A stretch of 64,000 bases of DNA from Panorpa germanica (taxonomy: Eukaryota; Arthropoda; Insecta; Mecoptera; Panorpidae). The notes beneath the pieces are model-generated. The model did not search any database. It saw only the letters and a list, made by a program, of their open reading frames with translations, and had not been told where the DNA came from. This document shows, piece by piece, positions 11,901-22,843 of the stretch. The first letter of the stretch is position 1; every line of letters starts with the position of its first letter. The DNA lies in assembly GCA_963678705.1 (NCBI GenBank), contig OY783203.1, positions 6,448,001 to 6,512,000 on the forward strand, in the 5' to 3' direction. A program made the position numbers and the translations under genes.

Positions 11901-13071
11901 CATTTTTTTATTACATATATATCATCCATATATAATATGTAATAAATTATAATTATGTGGTCTAATAATTAGGGTTTTAAGTTATAAATTAAATTAAACT
12001 AAATAGGTTTGGTATTTTATATACTCATACGTTTGACATCCTGGAATAAAGGGTTGAGGTTTCAATAAGAGGTAATTATAAGATGCAACTATACCTGTAA
12101 TTGAATAAAGGTGAAAGATGATAGGCAGTGAATGCAGAACCGAATCGAGGGTATGTGGCGCCCCAATACCAATTAAGTTTAGATCTTGTACTCTATTAGT
12201 ACTTTCTATGGTGCTTTTTGTCAGTAGCACAAAGCCGCCCCTGAGTGACGGTAATCTTATATATTTGAAATATAATCTCATGTTTTATTACTAAGCTATT
12301 GCCTAATAAATGTGTGATTATATTTAACATTTAATCAATTAGATGAAATAATATTAAATAAGTTAAAATACATATAGAAACTGAACCCAAAGCTACTGAA
12401 AAATAATTAAACATTAAAAATATGAATAGTAGAAGTAGAGACCTTTTTCTTCTTACTAAAACTAACTAACGATATAACTATATTGATAAAATTAATCGCA
12501 ATATTGGAGTCGTAAGTAGGAGATATTAACAATTCAAATAGTTTTTTTCATTCATTATATTTTTCATCATTAAAGTTCTAAAAAATAAATCTGCGTGTGA
12601 TATCACATCCGACTCTTATCTTTGCCATCTCTTTTTCACAGAAAAATGTAAAAGGGATACATGTTAGTGATCGTGGATACGTCAGTTACTACTTACATCT
12701 GCACCGTACATCCCCTAAAGTTTTATATTATTAATGTTGTGAACAAAGAACAATAATCCCGATTACTTTCTTCTTCACTGATGAAAAATCCAAAAACGAT
12801 GAAGATCAATATTTTGGAATTTAAAATAATAAAATCGCCAATATACATATATTAACCCATATTTCAAACATAAGTTAATAAATCGACTCTTAAAAAATAA
12901 GCCCTCTTCAATTATATTCAATGAAAAATTTGCTTAGTTTTGTCAAATTAACGACGAGTTAGTCTTTGACACCACGACCTTTGCAACTTAATAATTATTA
13001 TCAGGTATCATAAGAAAAACGTGTTTCATCTTCCATTAATCTTATCAAATTAATTTTATTTGTTATTTACT
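11901..13071. other. AT-rich DNA with a hAT-like end
   Basis: At 12145-12242 the minus strand reads CTCAGGGGCGGCTTTGTGCT and continues to a G-rich GGTATTGGGGCGCCAC. This resembles the start of non-autonomous hAT elements with CAGGGGCGG ends. No second end was found. The rest is featureless. Confidence 0.35.
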
Positions 13072-13254
13072 TCATTTAATCTAAGTCTACTATATCGACA
13101 GTTTTTATGGTGTCGAAGCCTTATATATGTGGTCTTTACCATTGCCTAATAAGTTTATGATAAAGAAGTGCATAATTAAATATAAATGTAATAATAACCA
13201 AACGAGGATCGAACCCGAAAACAAACCTTGATGCTCTTGGCCACTGTGCCGTCT
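13072..13254 (-). repeat. SINE family S copy
   Basis: The minus strand has GACGGCACAGTGGCCAAGAG, a B box in GTTCGATCCTCGTTTGG, ATATATAAGGCTTCGACACC and a right part TCGATATAGTAGAC. Part of the middle is lost. Confidence 0.7.
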
Positions 13255-13842
13255 ATCTTATTTATATATCAGTAATATTAGTCGATAAAAAATCGATCTG
13301 AAAAGTACATTTCCATATACATAAAAACAAATTAATGGAAAATAACGCTTAAAATAATATCACATTTCGAAATTACTTGAGTGTGTGTTATCAGAGAAAA
13401 AAAAGTACATAATTAGAACAAATAAAATTTAATTATTTAATGCATTGACATTCAAAGGACATTAAGTAACTAATAAAATATTTAAATATGTAAAAGGATA
13501 ATAATCATTAATCCACTTCATATGAATATTTTAATGTGAACCCAATTGGAAAATTACATAGAAATATATCATGAAAATTTTTAATAAAGTGGAGGAAGGT
13601 GAATATGAGAATGAGAACGAGAATGGTGCACATACCTGAACTCACACACTCACACATATCTAACGTTAATGCTTAAAACAATTAAGGGGAGAAAATATAT
13701 TTAATATATAAAGAAAAATATAAATAAATAGTCACGCTATGTTAAACTAATTATGTAAGTAATGAAATATATTATAATATATTCTATAAAGTAGAACACA
13801 ACTGAAACGGAATCTAATAAGCAATTTCCTATATTATAAGTA
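13255..13842. other. unassigned AT-rich DNA
   Basis: Nothing beyond a short AC-rich patch (ACTCACACACTCACACATAT) at about 13640-13660. Confidence 0.4.
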
Positions 13843-14290
13843 AGGCCCGGATTTATATGCAATAGAAATCTTTCAAACTGTGCCCCGCATTTATTTTTGG
13901 GTTATATGCAATTGAAAAAATAAAAAAAAAATATGCAAGTGAAATCCCAGTAAACATTTAGTGAAGTGCCCTATTTAGTGACGTTTCTATCACTATTTCA
14001 CTTCAATTATAGTTCGCATCAACTTTATCTTCATTTGTATTCCGACAGGTGGAGTGGTTCCGTCATCTGTAGCCGATAAAACAGACATTTCATATGAACG
14101 ATTGTGAGAAACTAAACTATAAATGAACTCTTTCATGACAAAAAAATCATACGCATCTCCAATATGATGTCAAAGTGACTCCAAAATGCTCCAAAATGTT
14201 TACTGGGATAGAATCACCTATAGTAAAACAATTAAACCAAAATATGTAAAAAAATGTGAAAAAGAGAAAATATGCACAAATATTCGTTTC
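13843..14290 (+). mobile_element. family H2 hAT-like element split by a MITE
   Basis: It begins AGGCCCGGATTTATATGCAA and follows the copy at 8981 through TTATTTTTGGG and the A-rich middle. It is interrupted by family M copy 2 and resumes with ATAGAATCACCTATAG, AAAATATGTAAAAA and AGAAAATATGCACAA. The right terminus is missing. A similar piece (TCGAGTCGTTAACACCTAAA) lies at 14395-14470. Confidence 0.5.
13946..14207 (-). mobile_element. family M MITE, copy 2
   Basis: Both ends are CCCAGTAAACA inverted. Its flanks are AT and AT, not TA, so the duplication has probably mutated. It shares with copy 3 the shortened left end CCCAGTAAACATTTAGTGAA, the repeated CTCCAAAATG before the right end, and CATACGCATC. 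Confidence 0.85.
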
Positions 14291-15035
14291 CCCAAAAATT
14301 TGCAAAAGCATTTAAAATAAAAGTTAAACAAAACACGTTTTAAGAACTTCAATTGCATAACATGGTAAATATGGGGTAAGCAAACACCTTATATAAATCA
14401 TAGAAAATAAATAAATCGAGTCGTTAACACCTAAAATAAAACAGTTCAATTAAAATATATGGTACAACAAAAAGTAGTAACACCTGAATTAAATTAAAAT
14501 TTTCGGATCATTTTAAAAATAAGGTTGTATGCAGTTTCTTTTTTTATCTTGCAAACTATAACTATCAAAAAAATGTTGTAAATGTTCTTTGTAGGTAATA
14601 ATATTATCTATAACTTTTATCAATAACTTGTTTTTGTAGCTTTAATAACAAATAAGTTATAAACAAAAATAAATTTTAAATTAAGTGATGCAATGAACAG
14701 ACTGTACTGCTACTATATAGGGCATATTATTATCTACAAAATCTATTCTCAAATTTTTTGTGGTATTTATAGCACACAAAATAAGCAAAAAGACTGATTT
14801 GCCATTATTATTTTCAAGATGGCGATCGAATGAAGGCGCCACTTACACTGAAAATTCAAATTTGAAAAAATAAATTGCCTACCTAAAATAAAAGGTCACT
14901 TTTTGAAGACATATTTTCTCGACTATATGAAATATGAATGATCTGATTTAAATTAGAAAACATTCAATTGTTAAATCCAATCTCTTTAGTCAGAAGAACC
15001 GATTTACCTTTAGTAACAAAACGATTTTTTTGTTT
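14291..15035. other. unassigned AT-rich DNA
   Basis: Apart from the H2 interior match at 14395-14470, nothing was recognised. A short GC-richer patch lies at 14818-14850 (AAGATGGCGATCGAATGAAG). Confidence 0.4.
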
Positions 15036-15085
15036 GTTTAATTTATTTAACGTCGGCCTATTTCCGTTGTTGCTAATAAGAGCTT
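15036..15085 (-). repeat. SINE family S tail fragment
   Basis: TTTAATTTATTTAACGTCGG followed by CCTATTTCCG is the reverse complement of the SINE tail (CGGAAATAGGCCGACGTTAA). The rest of the SINE is absent. Confidence 0.6.
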
Positions 15086-16712
15086 TAAATTTTGACTAAG
15101 TTAGGGGTAATTGGGATAGCTCTATTTAGCGTGTATAGAAGAAAGAAGAAGGTTTGATTCTTTTCATCTAATATGTATCTAATACATAAATATTACTTTC
15201 GTATTTACTAATATTATATAAAATAATTTATACAATTTATCAAATTTGAACAAAAATTAATAGATGCGAGAAGTAATTTGTAAAGAAATATTGATAAATC
15301 AATATTTATTTCATTCGTAAAGCGTAAAAACTCAAACTCATATAATAAATGATATAACAGAAAATACATCGACAGTCCTTCAAGTGTTCTCCTGATAAAA
15401 CAGAGCAGGACATCATTCTTATACTGTTACACAATAGTAAATGAGCTCGTCAGGCAATATCTCTCCTTTCTGTTGTTAACTTCTTTAGTACCTATATAAG
15501 AAATCTAAAATGAGCTTTGCTATTGTTGTCAGATGACAGAGACAAAGGACACAGTCTCCTTTGCTTACAAAACACTATTGTCAGAGAAATGACACAATTT
15601 CTGTGACTGAATTGTTGAACAGAAATGCCTTAATTAAGGGAAAATATTTTAAAAGATCTTTGGTGTTTTTTAATGAGAAAAGGATATTATGTATTGATAA
15701 TTCTTTCTATTTCTAATATAATATTGATTGAGGTTGACTTATAACAAGTTCATTTATCTTGACTTGGAATTTAATTAAGACTTTAATTCACAGGTGTATT
15801 AAAGACTTATTATAAGTGCACCTGCATAAGTTGGAATATTTTCTCATCAAAGAATAACACCTTGAATTAAGCCTACTGTACATATAAGAGTGGTTTGGAA
15901 AGTTCCGGGGCTCACATAGGTTGACGCAAATATGTTAAAAATTAAAAGGTGTTCCACAGTTTTATCCTTCATAAACTTACGTTTGATGTTTCATTTAAGT
16001 ACAAAGTACTACTAGCATAATGGCGAATTCCATTCTTCGCTTACAAGCACTAGAAACTTACTAGCTGTAATATTTAAACTCCATATAGGATAACTACTGT
16101 ATACAAATTAAAAAGTTCACAGAAAGTTTGATAGAGGAGAGCAAAAAAAAAATACAAATCAAAATCAAATTTGTAAATGCGAAATTTAACACGTAAACTG
16201 CGTACATTTTCCATTGAATTTGATCATCCCTCTGGACCAGAGCTACAAGATATCGCGATCTCACGGTCTCGCGGAACAAATGTTTTTTTTATTTCTTATT
16301 CTAAAAGCAATTGTATCTGGTCCAACTGTTACCTTTTATTGAGATACTACTAATTTTAGGTTCAACCGTTCAGTCCAAATCGTTTTTTTTTTTTTGGCAT
16401 ACCACAAACTCTTTATAATTATCTCTTTGGACCCACGTCAAAATAATTGTATCTAGATTTAATAGTTGGCGAGCAAAGTAGTGATGAATCCCTTAGTTTT
16501 AGGTGCCCTAGATATATTTACTTACTTGCAGTACTGGATCTACGATTATTTTGAACTGAGGCAACAACTTGACACTGGCATCCAGGTGCCCTTAAATTTT
16601 TTTTATTTGTGTTCCTAATAATCTTCGTGATAACTAAACCCCTTCCTCCCCCACAAAATCCGGGACTGCTTTCTTGTATTATTTAATGCGGTTCTATGTG
16701 TTTATGCGGAAC
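15086..16712. other. unassigned AT-rich DNA
   Basis: No gene or family repeat recognised over 1.6 kb. Confidence 0.45.
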
Positions 16713-16800
16713 CAGTGGCATAGCTACTGTATAGGCAGAGTCCGCAATGTGGAAGAGCCCGCAGTGTTTAGAGCCTTCCGGCACTAGGATAAGTAATCTG
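16713..16800 (+). mobile_element. hAT-like 5' end fragment
   Basis: CAGTGGCATAGCTACTGTAT followed by GGCAGAG and CGCAATGTGG resembles the common insect hAT start CAGTGGCGTAGCTAGGGGG. No matching 3' end or target duplication was found. Confidence 0.35.
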
Positions 16801-16870
16801 AGGATATAGTGGACGATGACTGCTCTTTGGGTTCGATCTCTAGATCATAGTTATATTTTCTGGGTTGGGA
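16801..16870 (+). repeat. SINE family S fragment with B box
   Basis: GGACGATGACTGCTCTTTGG, then GGTTCGATCTCTAGATCA and TATATTTTCTGGGTTGG, match the region around the B box of the SINE. Both ends are lost. Confidence 0.5.
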
Positions 16871-17029
16871 AACCCAATACAACCAGCTGGTGGTAACCAA
16901 ACGGATTGATTGACATTGCTCATAATTGGCATAATAATTGAGTATAGTGTTACCAAAATCTTTAGAAAATAATTAGTGCGAGCTTTTTAACTCGCTACAA
17001 ATTCTCGTTAATTTTTTTGAACACACCTA

Positions 17030-17032
<3 letters not shown>

Positions 17033-17066
<34 letters not shown>
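17033..17066. repeat. (TA)n tract, left of the mariner
   Basis: About 17 TA units that end exactly at the mariner end. With 19080-19150 it forms one microsatellite split by the insertion. Confidence 0.9.
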
Positions 17067-17069
<3 letters not shown>

Positions 17070-19076
17070 GGTGTCCCAAAATTCAACGATAAGCCGGCAC
17101 CAGAAGATGGTCCTGCTCATGACTACACAAGAAAAGAAGAGAAAAAAAATTTATCTCATTTTGTTTAGGAATTAGAAAAAAAATAATTTTTTTTTCGAAA
17201 ATTGAAACATCTTAAGATGTTTTTAACTACCATGACCACAATTTTTTTAATATTTCTGATTTTTTTTTTGTATCGGCAACCTAAATAGCACTGCTATCCA
17301 TCACAACCATTAAAACTCCCAGAATGCTAGTAGTTTTTACACAAAAATCAATCGAAATTACTTTTTTCCCTAAATTTTTTTAAGATTTTTACTTTCAGTC
17401 CACTTTAACTCATCGTGGTGTAAAAAAAAAGTATGAACACTACTATGGCAAGTTTTTTTAAAAATTGGCGCAACTCTTCAGGATTCCAAAATGGTATAAT
17501 ACTCCAGGAAAACTAGCAATAAAAAAAAATTATGCATACTGTTTCTAAAAAAAAACCATATTTCATAAATTGTTGTTGTTGATAGTTATCATTTTTACAA
17601 TACCCAAAAGAGGTGTTTTATTGTTGAATGAATTGAAACAAATGATACCAATAATTTTTCATTTATTTTATAAATTTTATAGTTGATTTACATTATAGTA
17701 AATGTTCAAAATGTTTGCCACCAGCATAAATACAGGAACGACATCGCCTTAAACGAAATCTTTTTCATATCATATCGTTTACCTTTCATATGATGTGCAA
17801 CCTGAGTATTTTTTTGTCGAAGTTTGTCCAATGTTGCTACGGGTTTTGAATAAACTGTTTCTTTAAGACAACCCCAATAGAAGAAGTCCAGAGGTTTAGA
17901 TCGGGTGAATAAGGTGGCCAAAATATTGGACCAAATCGTCCAATCCTACGCCCCGGATACTCTTCGTTTAGGTATTCTCGCACAGGGCGAGCATAGTGAG
18001 CTGAGCAACCATCATTTTGTAAATCACTTATGGGCACGTCTTCTAATAATTCTGACAAATCATTTTGTAAAAAGTTCAAATAATTATTGCCATCTAATAT
18101 CCTTGTACCTCAAAGAGCCCAAGCACTTTTCCATTTAATATCCCGTCCATAGGTTAATCTTAAATTGATATTGGGATTTGTCTAGTCTCATTAGGCGCAG
18201 GATTTTCATTGCTCCAGCTATGTAGGTTATGAAGATTTAAATAACCATCTATCTTGCAGGTTGTTTCATCCGACTATAGAATTTTACCTAAGAATTGGGG
18301 ATCTTCCCTGAGTTTTTGCAGCATAACACGGCAAAATGCGACCCGTTGTGGATATTATCCAATGGTAATAACGTCCGAAAAAAAAACAATCTTTTTTAAG
18401 GCGGTGTTGTGGCTGTATTAATGCCAGTGGGAAACAATTTGAACATTTACTGTAATATAAATAATGTAATAAATTTATAAAATGAATTAAAAATTGTTTG
18501 TACCATTTGTTTTAATTCATTCAACTATAAAAAACCTCTTTTGGGTATTGTAAAAATGATAACTATCAACAACAACAATTTATGAAATATGGTTCTTTTT
18601 TAGAAATAGTATGCATAATTTTTTTATTGCTAGTTTTCCTGGAGTATTATACCATTTTGGAATCCTGAAGAGTTGCGCCAATTTTTAAAAAAACTTGCCA
18701 TAGTAGTGTTCATACTTTTTCTTTACACCACGATGAGTTAAAGTGGACTGAAAGTAAAAATCTTTAAAAAATTTTGGGAAAAAAGTAATTTCGATTGATT
18801 TTTGTGTAAAAACTACTAGCATTCTGGGAGTTTTAATGGTTGTGATGGATAGCAGTGCTATTTAGGTTGCCGATACAAAAAAAAAATCAGAAATATTTGA
18901 AAAATTGTGGTCATGGTAGTTAAAAACATCTTAAGGTGTTTCAATTTTCGAAAAAAAAATTATTTTTTTTCTAATTCCTAAACAAAATGAGATAATTTTT
19001 TTTTTTCTTCTTTTCTTGTGTAGTCATGAGCAGGACCATCTTCTGGTGCCGGCTTATCGTTGAATTTTGGGACACC

Positions 19077-19079
<3 letters not shown>
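17067..19079 (-). mobile_element. composite mariner (DD41D type) with arms of about 690 bp
   Basis: A 2013-bp element with ends CAGGGTGTCCCAAAATTCAA in inverted orientation and TA on both sides. The inverted arms run from 17067 to about 17762 and from about 18388 to 19079. This is far longer than the roughly 30-bp ends usual in mariners. The outer 550 bp of the arms differ at only a handful of positions, while the inner part is clearly more diverged. The right arm includes a copy of the last codons of the transposase gene plus its 3' flank. The right half is therefore an inverted duplicate of the element's own 3' end, replacing the normal 5' end and the N-terminal half of the gene. The transposase remnant lies between the arms. 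Confidence 0.85.
17706..18387 (-). pseudogene. DD41D mariner transposase, C-terminal part, decayed
   Basis: Minus-strand motifs in order: RVAFCRVMLQKLREDPQF, SDETTCKIDGYLNLHNLHSW (first catalytic Asp, codon 18268-18270), INLRLTYGRDIKWKSAWAL, NNYLNFLQNDLSELLED, LQNDGCSAHYARPVREYL (second Asp, 18011-18013), WPPYSPDLN and LDFFYWGCLKETVYS (third Asp, 17886-17888). Correcting for the one-base loss near 17893-17897, 41 residues separate the second and third Asp, which points to the DD41D (rosa/Visitor) group. Breaks: TAG in place of Trp before SDE (18274-18276), TGA in ALxGTR, a frameshift between the first Asp and NINLR, and the base loss in SPDLNPLD. The DNA-binding N-terminus is absent because the right arm has replaced it. 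It cannot encode a working enzyme. Confidence 0.85.

Positions 19080-19150
<71 letters not shown>
19080..19150. repeat. (TA)n tract, right of the mariner
   Basis: About 35 TA units with a single ATACAT interruption, starting directly at the mariner end. Confidence 0.9.
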
Positions 19151-19153
<3 letters not shown>

Positions 19154-19757
19154 CTCAATCTAAAATAAATTTTATAAGCTTATTCAAATATTATTAACTG
19201 AAAACATTTTGTTTGACGCCATTTTTGACAGACAAAAAACATGTTTTTGCTGGAAAGAAAGAGCAATGACAAATGCATCCAGATAAGTGCAGAGTTAATA
19301 ACATAACGCACATGTAAGCATTGAAAAATATGTTTCAGAAATACTCATCATAAATCAAATAATAATATACTGAAGAAAATATGTTAAAAGATACTGAAAC
19401 TTACTTGTACGACATACAACGGAGGATAGAGCATTCCCAAAACATATTATAGGAAAGAAGAAAGACACAAATGAATGACACTTTTTTCCCAACATAACCT
19501 ACACGTTATATGAGTATACGAGTATGGTGTCAGTGTCTAAGAATAGAAACCAAGCGGCTCCTTTTCTTGTTATAAGCCCTAAGCAATAACTTAACGTAAT
19601 ATAAGGTTATGCGGTTAAGAAAGGATTTAGAAAGGGTGAAAAGACCTTCTAAGTCTTCATTAGTGTTTTGTGCTTATGACTAAAGAACCTGCACTTCAAT
19701 TATTATTTTAATTTCACTGATTATTTATAATAAACTAAAAAAATACCTTTCATAATA
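19151..19757. other. unassigned AT-rich DNA
   Basis: Nothing recognised. Confidence 0.4.
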
Positions 19758-20205
19758 CAGTAGAACCTAATTAACCGGACTTTTTTATACGGATATTTCC
19801 GTATCCGGATAAAAATTTAAAAAAATCTGTTTAACGTATTAAAACTTATTTATACATATTACGATTTAAATATAATTAATAGATATTTAAGTTTTGGGTA
19901 GGGCGTTGTTGATAATGTATAATTTTTAAGGTATAACATGGATTTTAAATGATAAATACTATTTTTTACAAGTGTAAATTATTATTATTATTTTTTTAAT
20001 TCATATTAATTAATTCGTATTCTTTAGTTTCCCATATTCGTATTTACTCGTATCCGGATATGGGTGATTGTGCTGTGTTTAAATTCTTAACGTTATTGGC
20101 CACACCGTCGTCAATTGTGAACGTTTCTCATTCAAAAAGTTATAAAAAGAAAAATGATCAAGGAATATGACCCTATAGTTGAAATCGTCGAAAAACAAGT
20201 TTAAT
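19758..20205 (+). mobile_element. Tigger/pogo-like 5' end
   Basis: CAGTAGAACCTAATTAACCG preceded by TA is a typical Tigger-like terminus. GTATCCGGATA-type motifs at about 19800-19812 and 20050-20062, and a leader ending near an ATG at 20154, fit the region before the transposase gene. After MIKEYDPIVEIVEKQV the frame closes and the similarity stops, so only the 5' end survives. The family assignment is from remembered terminal sequences. Confidence 0.55.
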
Positions 20206-21938
20206 TTATTTTATTTATTTAAACGTCAAACTATTTTTCTAGAAGTTACAATATACAAATTAGGAATCGGTTATACATTGAAATTTTGCAGCTTGTTGCA
20301 TTCAAAAATCGCCTAAAATGTAGGCAACACATCTTTCATGTATTGCAGTTTAATTGAAAACTGTTTGTATAGTAAAAATTAGAAGCAATTTTATTCCCAG
20401 TTGCACAGATATTAAGGGTGGGGGCGTGCTGTCTTAGTAAATTTTTATTTATATTGTAAGACGGAGAAACCCATTATTGAAAAATAGATATTTCAGATTA
20501 GACATACAAAAATCTCCTAAATTGGTCTGGCACAAAAAAATGAATTGTATACAGTAACAATTGCCTCTTCTCAACGCGTGAGACCTACAAAATTATAAAG
20601 AAGAGCTCTCACGCGAAAAACCCTGTATTATTCCCTCCGAAATTTTATTTTTTATTTTTCCTAAGTTAACTAGAAGATATCCGCTACTGGACTACTAAAA
20701 CAGCCACGGAGCTCGGCTGAGATGGAGTTGCTCTTCGAAGCAACCTCGTTGAAAACGCCAACAATAACCTTTCCTCACGCTTTTCTTTTTTTTCATGATA
20801 AACGATAAATCCAATGCATTTGATGCGAGAAATGCGGACCTGAGGACGCCATTCTTAAAGTCTAATGGAGTAAAGTAATACATTTCAATGATTAATTAGA
20901 TATTTTATTTATATAAAATATTAAGTACTAGTAAAGAAACGTTTAAGTATAATAATAATCAAAAATACATTTCATTTTAATCAAAATACTCATCTCTGTA
21001 TATTATTTATTTATCTTCATAATTAAAATAATTACTGTTACTAGCAATAGCAATATAATGTACGATTGCATTAGGCCTTCATCTATTTATAAAGTAATGT
21101 TGCTTTTGATTACAATTAGTGATGATACTTACATTTACATTATTAGTTGCCGTTGTATTTATATTTCGATATTACTTGTTGATGTCGGAGAACCAGAGTA
21201 AAGAGCTAAAGACTTCTATCTCCTAATGATGATGTTTCGTCCCCAAAGAGACCGCGTTCTTCCATTCATATACATTGGTCACCGCGAAAAAGAATGGACC
21301 AAAAGAAAGCAGAAAAATATCGAAAATACAACACACACGTAATAAATTGGAAGAAGATTTGTGTTACTAACGATTCTTAACAAATTAAAAATATGCGACA
21401 AAGATCTTTTTAATTTTAATTAATTTACCCCTATAATTACAACTAGGCCCTAATTTACTAATTAGGCTGCTTATGCCAGTTTCAAAGTATGGAATCAATT
21501 TTGCTCTTTATTTAAAGTCTTCTTATAGTTTTGTGGAAAGTTACATAGCTTAGTTTAGAAAATATAGGCCTTTGAAAAATCGTCAGAAGGTAACCCGAGT
21601 CGAAATTTTAGACCTATCCTGATCCTAAAATGGATCTTTGCCCCTCTTTTCGTCCTGAAAACAGTAAAGTGAACCTCGTCTCATACTAAACATTATTATA
21701 TGACCCTCGCTTGATCCTAAATGAAATCATGGTTTTCGTCTTATTTTAAGTCGGACCTATTTTATTACTGTGTGAACCTCATTTAAACCTGAGATGGACA
21801 AAAAGAATGTTCAGAAAAGTATTTATACATGTACGACATGGATTTTATTGTTAAGGGATGAATATGAAATAATGAGTTAACAGACGTCAAGTAAGCAGTT
21901 ACAAAATAGGCCCCAATAAATACAAATTCAATTCGACA
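20206..21938. other. unassigned AT-rich DNA
   Basis: It begins with TTTAATTTATTTTATTTATT, which may be a SINE tail scrap. No gene recognised. Confidence 0.4.
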
Positions 21939-21972
21939 ATTAAAATATGCAAAATACATATAAATCCGGGCA
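21939..21972. mobile_element. family H2 terminal fragment
   Basis: ATATGCAAAATACATATAAA followed by TCCGGGC is the inverted counterpart of the H2 start at 13843. Confidence 0.5.
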
Positions 21973-22483
21973 CTAGATTTAACCTTTACTTTTTATATAA
22001 AATAAACCAATCACTGAGAAACAAGGACGGTCATTTATTCATATATCTCAATCTTCCAACATCTCACAACCCCACACAAGGTACATCATACAATGGGCCG
22101 GCATTGGCATGAATGCAAAATGAGTTCGGACTAATACGGCAGCTCATAATGTAGTTACTTTTATAATTACAGTAATTATTTTGTTATTACAATGTAATTA
22201 TGATGAAATTAATTTAAAAATTATAATAAAATAGTTTAAATTATTCATTACTTATTTTATTTCCTTCACGATATACGATTTCTTACAGATTAGCTGTTGA
22301 ATGAATATACAGATTACTACCACTGATTTGCTCAATTCTACGCAGTTACAAAACCGAAAATAACTTTCAAGGGCGAAAAAACAGAAAGCCTTAAGCAAAA
22401 AAAATGAATTAGGCTTTTTACATGAATATGAACAAAAACGAACAAGCACTATAGTGGACAAAATTTGACGCCCTATTTTTGTA

Positions 22484-22548
22484 CGGGTTTGATTCTTGGA
22501 TCAGCGTTTATCTTCTGGGTTTAATTGTTATTTCGTTTATTTGATTAC
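22484..22548 (+). repeat. SINE family S fragment
   Basis: GGGTTTGATTCTTGGATCAG, then TTCTGGGTTTAATTGTTAT, cover the B box and the start of the body only. Confidence 0.55.
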
Positions 22549-22603
22549 TTACCAAATATTTAATTAGGAGCCTTATTTTGCAACTGTTTAACTGTAAATG
22601 TAA

Positions 22604-22843
22604 GATAAGACGTGACAAAATGGGGGATGAGAGTCATAAGTTTCGTGATTCCAAATCTAATCTAAAAAACGGCTTTCAAAATTAACAAAAAAGAAAGACT
22701 AGAAAATAAAGTAAAAAAAAAATATATCTATTTTGCTAAATGTTTGACATCACAACTGAAGGAAGAGGGAAGGCGTTCGGAATGTGTGACAAGATGTAAC
22801 AATACTGACAGAGACGGAGTAACGTAATTTATGGATGACCATT
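22604..22843 (-). repeat. family R palindromic repeat, near full length
   Basis: It runs from AAGACGTGACAAAATGGGGG to AATTTATGGATGACC. Both ends, turned around, resemble a GTCATCCATAAATTACGTCA-type sequence, so the unit is partly palindromic. The inner motif ATTCCAAATCTAATCTAAAA recurs at 29975, 34880, 35965 and 50265. No coding capacity; superfamily unknown. Confidence 0.6.

Noticed and set aside
15895-15990. Possible mariner end (GGAAAGTTCCGGGGCTCACA)
   Set aside because: No partner terminus or transposase nearby.
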